A DNA stretch of 64,000 nucleotides, taken from assembly GCF_014196925.1 (NCBI RefSeq), contig NZ_JACIEN010000001.1, forward strand, positions 1,765,070 to 1,829,069. Direction: 5' to 3'. Of the stretch, positions 58,386 through 64,000 are shown one piece after another. How positions within the stretch are numbered: position 1 is the stretch's first letter; each line of letters starts with the position of its first letter. The notes beneath the pieces are model-generated. The model searched no databases. It was not told the DNA's origin and was given only the letters and a program-made list of their open reading frames with translations. Both the position numbers and the translations under genes were made by a program. The stretch is from Chelatococcus caeni (lineage in GTDB: Bacteria > Pseudomonadota > Alphaproteobacteria > Rhizobiales > Beijerinckiaceae).

Positions 58386-59494
58386 TGGAGCTGCCCCACC
58401 TTCAGCCGGACAGCTCGACCCCGCTGGAGCGTACGCTCTCGGCATCGACGGACGTTTATGAGCGGGTCGGGGCCAATGTAACAGCCATGCGGCGGCTGAA
58501 GCTCGGCAACCCGCCACCGAGCTGGCTGCCGTTCCTCGTCTACGAATACGGGCTCGGCGAGCTGCAGCCCTATGTTCCGAACCTGTACGAGCTGATCGAC
58601 GAAGGCATCGACTGGCAGCGGGTCCGCGGCACGCCGGCGTCGATCAGCCGGGCGCTCGCCTGGTTGGGCTACGGCGCGGCTCTCGACGAAGCGCCGCCGC
58701 GCCGGCGCTTTTGGAACATGCTGCAGCTGGCGCTCAACCGGGTGCGGGATGACGAAGCCGACCTTATCCGCATCGATGGCGTCACGACGCTGTCCCTGCC
58801 GAAGCGCTCGACGTTCTGGCGCGGCTATCACGGCTACGACGTCCGGGCGCTGGAATGGGGCCGCACGCGCTGGGGGCAGACGCTCTGGAGCGCCTATTCG
58901 GGTGCTCGCATCCCGCAGTCGGACGTCAAATGGTCGTTCGGCCGGCCCTACGACATCGACCACGCCATGACCCAGGCCGAGCTGCAGGCGCTCGGCGTCT
59001 GGATCGAGCCGACCGGCGAGGTCGAACTGGGCTGGGACGATATCCCATGGCCCGATGCGCCCTGGACCTCGGACGCCGAACACGCACGCTCCGTCGCCAT
59101 GCTGGCGGCCGTACCGGCCGGAACCGCCTGGGCCGTATTCCGCGACGCGGACGGCGCCGTCATCGGCTATCGCCGCGCGCGCGCTCGCTGGCCCGTGCGG
59201 CCGGCACCCGGCGGCATCTATGCCATCGGCAGCAACCGATATGCAGTCGAGCTTTCCGGTGCCACGCGCCTCTATGTCGAGGCCATGACCGATTTCGGCG
59301 ACGGCTTTGGCTCGACGGCATTCAGCGTCGGCTTCGTTCTCTCGGCTGTCCCCGCGGCCGGCTTTGCGCCCGGCGCCCGGTGGCTGCCGGCAGGCGGCAT
59401 CGTCCCGGCCGGGCCGGTGGTCGCCGAAACCCCTGTCTCCATCGAATTCGGCCGCACCGTGCGCGAGCGCGTGCGGGCCGTCCTGCGCTTCTGA
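58385..59494 (+). CDS. Tail protein I (P2 gpI / Mu gp48-like)
   Basis: A 369-residue protein. The first half matches phage tail protein I (NPPPSWLPFLVYEYGLGELQ, PYVPNLYELIDEGIDWQRVR, GTPASISRALAWLGYGA). The second half is longer than the usual gpI of about 180-200 residues and adds a beta-rich region (GYDVRALEWGRTRWGQTLWS onward) that may carry fibre attachment. Coupled to J by TGATG. Confidence 0.88.
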   Translation: MELPHLQPDSSTPLERTLSASTDVYERVGANVTAMRRLKLGNPPPSWLPFLVYEYGLGELQPYVPNLYELIDEGIDWQRVRGTPASISRALAWLGYGAALDEAPPRRRFWNMLQLALNRVRDDEADLIRIDGVTTLSLPKRSTFWRGYHGYDVRALEWGRTRWGQTLWSAYSGARIPQSDVKWSFGRPYDIDHAMTQAELQALGVWIEPTGEVELGWDDIPWPDAPWTSDAEHARSVAMLAAVPAGTAWAVFRDADGAVIGYRRARARWPVRPAPGGIYAIGSNRYAVELSGATRLYVEAMTDFGDGFGSTAFSVGFVLSAVPAAGFAPGARWLPAGGIVPAGPVVAETPVSIEFGRTVRERVRAVLRF

Positions 59495-59503
59495 GGAGCG
59501 ACC

Positions 59504-62500
59504 ATGTCCCACGAGCATCCTTCCGGTGTCCCCGGCGCCTACGACAGGTCGGCGGACCATCCCGATTGGGCGCGCGTGGTCATGCGCGAGGACCGCATCG
59601 CCCAGGCGGCGGAGATCAACGAGATCCAGTCGCTCGGCGAGCGCCGCGTGCGCCGCATCGGCAACCTCATCGCCAAGGACGGGGACCGCCAGGAGGGGGC
59701 CGATATCATCGTCGATACCGAGGCCGGCACCGTCTCGCTCACCGCCGGCCGCATCTACGTCGCCGGCGATGTGCGTCCCGTCGAGGCGGCGGTGCTGACC
59801 GACGTGCCGATGACCGGCGAGGTGCGCGTCGGCGTGCGCCTGATTGGCACGGTTGTCACCGAGGACGATGAGCCGTCGCTGGTCGGCCTGCATCCGGGCA
59901 CCGAGGGCGAGGGCGAGCCCGGCGCCGCGCGCGTCGCCGAGCACCTCGTGTGGGCGCTTGCCGATGACGAGCAGCCCGGCGAATTCATCTCGGTCTACGT
60001 GCTGCGCGACGGCACCGTCATCGACCAGATGCCGCCGCCGGCGCTCACCGGCGTCATCCAGCAGATCGCCCGCTACGACTACGACGCCCTCGGGCACTAC
60101 ATCGTCGACGGCTGCGAGGTGACGCCGCTCGGCCGCATCGGCACGGATCAGGTCTATTCGATCGCGGCCGGCACGGCCAACATCAGCGGCTTCAAGCGGA
60201 TCAGGGAGACGGCGCTGCGCTATGCCGTGCCCGAGGATCCCGACCTCGAGCCGATCGCGGCCGAGCCGCACACATTCACCGGCCCGACCGGCGGCTCTTC
60301 CATCGTCGCAGTCTCCCGCCCGCCGATCGCGGCCGTCACCTCGGCCATCGTCGTCAAGCGCGTCACGGAGACGCTCGTGCGTGGTCCGGTGGCCGGTGGC
60401 ACGGATGCGTTGCAATTCCCGGCGGTCGTAGAGATCGAGAGCATCGTGCAGGGTGGCACGACCTTCGCACCGTCCACCTATGCCCTTGCCGGCGATGGCG
60501 TCTCCTGGGCGCCCGGCGGCGCCGAGCCCGCGGCGGGATCGTCCTATCAGGTCACGTACCTCTACAACGTCGCCGTGGTGCCGGACAACGTGACCGACCG
60601 CGAGGTGACCGTCTCGGGCGGCGTGCAGGGCCGGCCGGTGCTCGTCTCCTACACGTCCAAGGTGCCGCGGATCGACCTGATCTGCATGGATATCATGGGC
60701 CGGGCGGCCTATGTGCGCGGCATCAGCGCCCGCAACGGCGGCCTGCCGCCCATCGCGCCGACGTCGTTGCTCAAGCTCGCCGAGGTGCACCACACCTGGT
60801 TCGGCGCGCCGACCGTCATCAACAACGGCACGCGCAACTACACTTTCGACCAGCAGCGGCGCCTGTTCGGCCGGCTGATCGACGTGCTGGAGACATTCGA
60901 CCGCTCCGAGGCCGAGCGCGATATCCTTGCCCGCGAGCCGGTCGCCAAGCGCGGCATCTTCACGGACGCGTTCGTCGACGACAGCTACCGCGACCAGGGC
61001 GCCGTGCAGACGGCCGCGATCAACCGCGGCGTGCTGCAGCTCGCCATCGACAATGTGCTCATGCAGCGCGCCGGCTCGGCCATCGAGACGCTGCCGTGGG
61101 CAGAGGAGGTTGTCGTCAGCCAGCCGCTGCGCACCTCGTCGATGAAGATCAATCCGTACATGAACTTCACGGCCATGCCGGCGGCGCTCGTGCTGGAGCC
61201 GGCGGCGGATTTTTGGACGGAAGTGCAGACGCAGTGGACCTCGCCAGTAACGCGGGAGTTTACCGCAGCACCGGACACGCCGCCCGGCTCCACCACCATC
61301 AACGAGGTGGTGGAGATCCAGCGCAAGCAAGCCGAGTTCCTGCGCCAGATCCCCATCCAGGCGACGATCGAAGGTTTCACGCCCAACGAGAACCTGTCGA
61401 AACTCACCTTCGACGGGGTCGACGTGAAGCCGCCCGGCACGCAGACGACCGGCCCGGACGGGCGGCTCATCGTCTCGTTCTCGATCCCGGCCAACATGCC
61501 GGCCGGTCGTCGCCTGGTGCGGGCAGAGGGCGCCGCCGGCGGCTTCGCTCAGGCGATTTTCGTCGGCGAGGGCACGGTCGACGTCAACACCATGCGCCGC
61601 GTCACCCTGGTGACGCGTGCGGCCCCGGATCCGGTGCAGATCACCAACATCACCGTGGTCAACCAGATCACCAACGTGGTCGTCAATCCACCGGTCAATC
61701 AAGGGTCGGGCCCGAACGAAGGCAGTGGTGAGGGGGGCTCGTCGGATCCGCTTGCGCAGCCCTTTACCCTGCCCGAGCCGCGTATGCTCGCCGGCGTCAA
61801 CTTCCGGTTCACCGCCATCGGCAACCGCGCCAACGGCGTACGCGTGCAGCTCTCCACGGTCCTCAACGGCTATCCGACCAACGAGGTGCTCGCGGAGGCA
61901 TTCGTCAACATGCAGACGGTCGAGGTGGGCCAGCTGGTGGAAGCGCGCTGGCGCACGCCGGTATACCTGCCGGCCGACCGCCAGTATTGCTTTGTCGTCC
62001 TGACGGCCGACGCGGAGCATGCCGTGGCGATTGCCCGCCTCGGCGACGTCGATCCCGTCACCCAGCAGCGCGTCTCGTCGCATCCGTACACCGTCGCGCC
62101 GCTGTTCTCGTCCGTTAACCGCCTTGCCTGGACGGCGCACCAGGACACGGCCATGCACTTCGAGCTGGTCGCGGCGAGGTTCACCGCCACGAGCCGCACC
62201 ATCGACCTGTGGACCGGTGCATTCAGCCAGATCAGCGACGTCCTGGTGCGCGGCACGGTCGACATCCCGAGCGACGCCGCCCAGGCCCGCTACGAGCTCG
62301 TCTCTGGCTCGACCGTGATCGCGCTCGCGCCGGGGCAGGGGGTGGCGTTCAGCGAGTTCGTGAGCGGTCCGGTCACGCTCCGGGCCGTCCTGACCGGCAC
62401 GGCCAAGGTAGCGCCGATCCTCTATCCGGGCACGACGCTCGTCGGCGGGCGCATCCGCACCTCCGGCACCTACATCACCCGCGCATTTGACATGGGCAAT

Positions 62501-62752
62501 GCGGTGCGGGTCGCGGCCCTCTTCGCGGCGCGGCTGCCGGCCGGCTCGGCAGTCGCGGTCCACGTCGACGGCACCGATAACAGCTGGCAGCCGCTCTCGG
62601 CCGCCGGGAGCGGCGTGCTCGGCGGCGGCTGGACCGAGCCTCGCTACGAGCGGACGAACGTCACCGCGCTGCGGGGTCGCGTCCGCATCACGCTGACAGG
62701 CGGCCCCGGCGCCCGCCCGTCCATCGCCCGCCTGCGCGCCTATTCGGTCTGA
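59504..62752 (+). CDS. Large DUF4815-type tail/receptor-binding protein
   Basis: A 1082-residue virion protein. The N-terminal third resembles DUF4815 baseplate-attached proteins (AYDRSADHPDWARVVMREDR, AAEINEIQSLGERRVRRIGN, GRIYVAGDVRPVEAAVL). The middle is helical around EIQRKQAEFLRQIPIQATIE. The C-terminal part is beta-rich with a Gly/Ser linker (GSGPNEGSGEGGSSDP). It takes the place of P2 gpH/Mu S as the structure to which fibres attach. Its length and composition suggest a host-contact role. Confidence 0.75.
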   Translation: MSHEHPSGVPGAYDRSADHPDWARVVMREDRIAQAAEINEIQSLGERRVRRIGNLIAKDGDRQEGADIIVDTEAGTVSLTAGRIYVAGDVRPVEAAVLTDVPMTGEVRVGVRLIGTVVTEDDEPSLVGLHPGTEGEGEPGAARVAEHLVWALADDEQPGEFISVYVLRDGTVIDQMPPPALTGVIQQIARYDYDALGHYIVDGCEVTPLGRIGTDQVYSIAAGTANISGFKRIRETALRYAVPEDPDLEPIAAEPHTFTGPTGGSSIVAVSRPPIAAVTSAIVVKRVTETLVRGPVAGGTDALQFPAVVEIESIVQGGTTFAPSTYALAGDGVSWAPGGAEPAAGSSYQVTYLYNVAVVPDNVTDREVTVSGGVQGRPVLVSYTSKVPRIDLICMDIMGRAAYVRGISARNGGLPPIAPTSLLKLAEVHHTWFGAPTVINNGTRNYTFDQQRRLFGRLIDVLETFDRSEAERDILAREPVAKRGIFTDAFVDDSYRDQGAVQTAAINRGVLQLAIDNVLMQRAGSAIETLPWAEEVVVSQPLRTSSMKINPYMNFTAMPAALVLEPAADFWTEVQTQWTSPVTREFTAAPDTPPGSTTINEVVEIQRKQAEFLRQIPIQATIEGFTPNENLSKLTFDGVDVKPPGTQTTGPDGRLIVSFSIPANMPAGRRLVRAEGAAGGFAQAIFVGEGTVDVNTMRRVTLVTRAAPDPVQITNITVVNQITNVVVNPPVNQGSGPNEGSGEGGSSDPLAQPFTLPEPRMLAGVNFRFTAIGNRANGVRVQLSTVLNGYPTNEVLAEAFVNMQTVEVGQLVEARWRTPVYLPADRQYCFVVLTADAEHAVAIARLGDVDPVTQQRVSSHPYTVAPLFSSVNRLAWTAHQDTAMHFELVAARFTATSRTIDLWTGAFSQISDVLVRGTVDIPSDAAQARYELVSGSTVIALAPGQGVAFSEFVSGPVTLRAVLTGTAKVAPILYPGTTLVGGRIRTSGTYITRAFDMGNAVRVAALFAARLPAGSAVAVHVDGTDNSWQPLSAAGSGVLGGGWTEPRYERTNVTALRGRVRITLTGGPGARPSIARLRAYSV

Positions 62753-62759
62753 GGGTCAC

Positions 62760-64000
62760 ATGGCAGACGTCATCGACAACCGCACGCAGAGCCGCAACTA
62801 CGCCCTGCCGCACCAGAGCAACAAGCTCCGGGATGATGTGGTGCGGCTCATCGAGGCGCTGTCGCAGATCGACGGCGATGTCGGCGCGCTTGTGGCGGCC
62901 GTGGCCGGCAAGGCTCCGATGGGGCACGAGCACCAGATCGAGCACATCGTCGGCCTCGTGACGGCGTTGCAGGGCAAGGCGGCCGCCAATCACACGCACC
63001 AACTCGGCGCCCTGGAGGGGGTTGACCTCCAACAGGCCGCCAACGGCATGTTCCTCAAGCTGGCGGCCGGCGTGTGGGTGCCATCCTACATCGCCGCCGG
63101 CGACATCCGCTCCGGCACCATCGAGGACGCGCGGTTTCCGAGCCACCTGCAAGCGGCCAATGTGCAGGCCATCATCAATGGGCTTGCCGGCAAGCTCGAT
63201 GTCGCCGGCGGCGCGATCGCCGGCAATCTGACAGTCGGACAGGCGCTGACCTATGGCCGGAACACGCGTCTTCCGGACAACACCGGCCTGAACACGATAA
63301 CCGTGCCCGGCTGGTATGATGGCCAACTCCTGGATGACGCGCCGCTGCCTGCGGCCAGCGGACGCTGGTGGCACCTTGAGGTTCTCCGGTTCTCAACGTC
63401 CGATCAGTACGTGCTTCAGCGTGCGACGGCACTCAATAACAATGGGGGCAGCTGGCTCCGCCTGCGGATCAATGGAACCTGGCAGCCGTGGCGCCAGATC
63501 TGGGACGCTCAGACGTTCGACCCGGCATCCAAGCTCAACCTTTCCGGCGGCAACCTGACCGGCCCGCTGATGGCCATCGACCGGCTGGTCGCCCAGGCAA
63601 CAGCCAACGGCAACGCGCATGTCTGGCTACGCAATCCCGACGGCAAGAACCGCGGCCTGCTGTACTGGGATCGGAATTCCGGCGCCCTTGCGTTGAGGGT
63701 CTATGTCGACGACGGCAACGGCAACGATGTGATCGCCGGCACCCTGTCGCTTCGTGTCGACGGCACAATCGACTTCAATGGCAATGCGGTTTGGCATGCC
63801 GGCGACAAGGCGACAGCGGCACAGTTCCGCGCGGGCACGGCCAACACGGTGCTGACCTCGGACGGCGTCTGGGCGGCGGCCGGATATGTTGGCCTGTCCG
63901 GCGCAGCGGGCTCGACCCTCGCGGCGGGCACCTACGCGCCCAACTTCGGCGCCGGCCTCAACTTCCACAATGTCGTCGCCGGCAACATCACGATCGGCAA
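62760..64000 (+). CDS. Tail fibre protein, N-terminal 413 codons (runs off the window)
   Basis: Open to the edge. The N terminus (MADVIDNRTQSRNYALPHQS) is a fibre-attachment type. Two HxH motifs follow (MGHEHQIEHI and ANHTHQLGAL), as in metal-stabilised fibre repeats. A pyocin-knob-like domain comes next: LNTITVPGWYDG, RWWHLEVLRFS, YVLQRATALNNNGGSWLRLR, WQPWRQIWDAQTF. It determines receptor binding; the C-terminal tip is not visible. Confidence 0.88.
   Translation, partial: MADVIDNRTQSRNYALPHQSNKLRDDVVRLIEALSQIDGDVGALVAAVAGKAPMGHEHQIEHIVGLVTALQGKAAANHTHQLGALEGVDLQQAANGMFLKLAAGVWVPSYIAAGDIRSGTIEDARFPSHLQAANVQAIINGLAGKLDVAGGAIAGNLTVGQALTYGRNTRLPDNTGLNTITVPGWYDGQLLDDAPLPAASGRWWHLEVLRFSTSDQYVLQRATALNNNGGSWLRLRINGTWQPWRQIWDAQTFDPASKLNLSGGNLTGPLMAIDRLVAQATANGNAHVWLRNPDGKNRGLLYWDRNSGALALRVYVDDGNGNDVIAGTLSLRVDGTIDFNGNAVWHAGDKATAAQFRAGTANTVLTSDGVWAAAGYVGLSGAAGSTLAAGTYAPNFGAGLNFHNVVAGNITIG

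Larger units (their letters stand above)
30320..64000 (+). mobile_element. Mu-like transposable prophage (right end beyond the window)
   Basis: The gene content is diagnostic: leftward repressor, Ner-like gene, MuA-type transposase, MuB ATPase, DUF3164, GemA/gp16, Mor-like activator, lysis cassette, DUF3486/gp27, TerL/gp28, DUF935 portal/gp29, F/gp30, protease I, T capsid, gp36, G, gp37, then V, W, J and I baseplate genes. The left end is a proposal only: TGTGAAGTGCAAG at 30320 followed by repeats, left of the outermost phage-like gene. Host-type tRNAs and an integrase are absent from the ends, as expected for transposition-based integration. Confidence 0.85.

Noticed and set aside
58379..62563. 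A 1394-codon open frame on the minus strand
   Set aside because: Shadow of the tail protein I and DUF4815 genes, with repetitive charged composition and no recognisable fold.

Overview
The window is high-GC bacterial DNA with alphaproteobacterial (most likely Hyphomicrobiales/Rhizobiales) character. The signs are an AapJQMP general amino-acid transporter, an NDUFS4-like complex I accessory subunit, dispersed GTCATGGCCGGGC palindromic repeats typical of that order, and closely packed genes with many ATGA or GTGA start/stop overlaps. I cannot name the genus.

Positions 1-30.3 kb are host chromosome. (a) 1-9.6 kb, minus strand: a Dpp/Opp-type peptide ABC transporter (SBP, two permeases, partial ATPase), an M20 amidohydrolase, a DctPQM TRAP transporter and a fumarylacetoacetate-hydrolase-fold enzyme. 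(b) 9.7-14.2 kb: a divergent GntR regulator followed by kduI and kduD, with convergent uxuA; this is a hexuronate/pectin-derived sugar catabolism locus in which the TRAP system is the plausible importer. Between kduD and uxuA lies a 237-bp tandem repeat that contains copies of the uxuA 3' end. (c) 14.3-15.7 kb: three small membrane or secreted proteins. (d) 16-20.5 kb: the aap operon. (e) 20.8-25.5 kb: a cystathionine beta-lyase, a lipid-carrier glycosylation operon (GT39/ArnT-like, GT2, LAB_N) and a CspA-type cold-shock gene. (f) 25.6-30.3 kb: a loose patchwork of small genes with two tRNAs, a frameshifted SRAP (YedK-like) remnant and several terminators.

From about 30.3 kb to the end is a Mu-like transposable prophage whose right end lies beyond the window. 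It has a leftward repressor and two leftward small genes; a palindromic operator; a Ner-like gene; a DD35E MuA transposase and MuB ATPase; an early block including GemA and an MT-A70 adenine methylase; a Mor-like activator; a three-gene ABC-3C conflict/defence module (nuclease-like effector, middle component, SMC-like ATPase) inserted as cargo; a lysis cassette (GH19 endolysin, membrane protein, Rz/Rz1); Mu-type packaging and head genes (DUF3486, TerL, DUF935 portal, F, protease/scaffold, decoration, T); and a baseplate block in P2 order (V, PAAR, W, J, I, DUF4815 protein, tail fibre).

Four things stand out: the ABC-3C system riding in a transposing phage; an initiator-like tRNA-Met(CAT) embedded between the decoration and major capsid genes; a Mu head joined to a P2-ordered tail with no sheath, tube or tape-measure gene yet seen; and host-side structured repeats that captured and amplified the uxuA C-terminal coding sequence. 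Family names are given from recognition of the translated sequences, without database searches.
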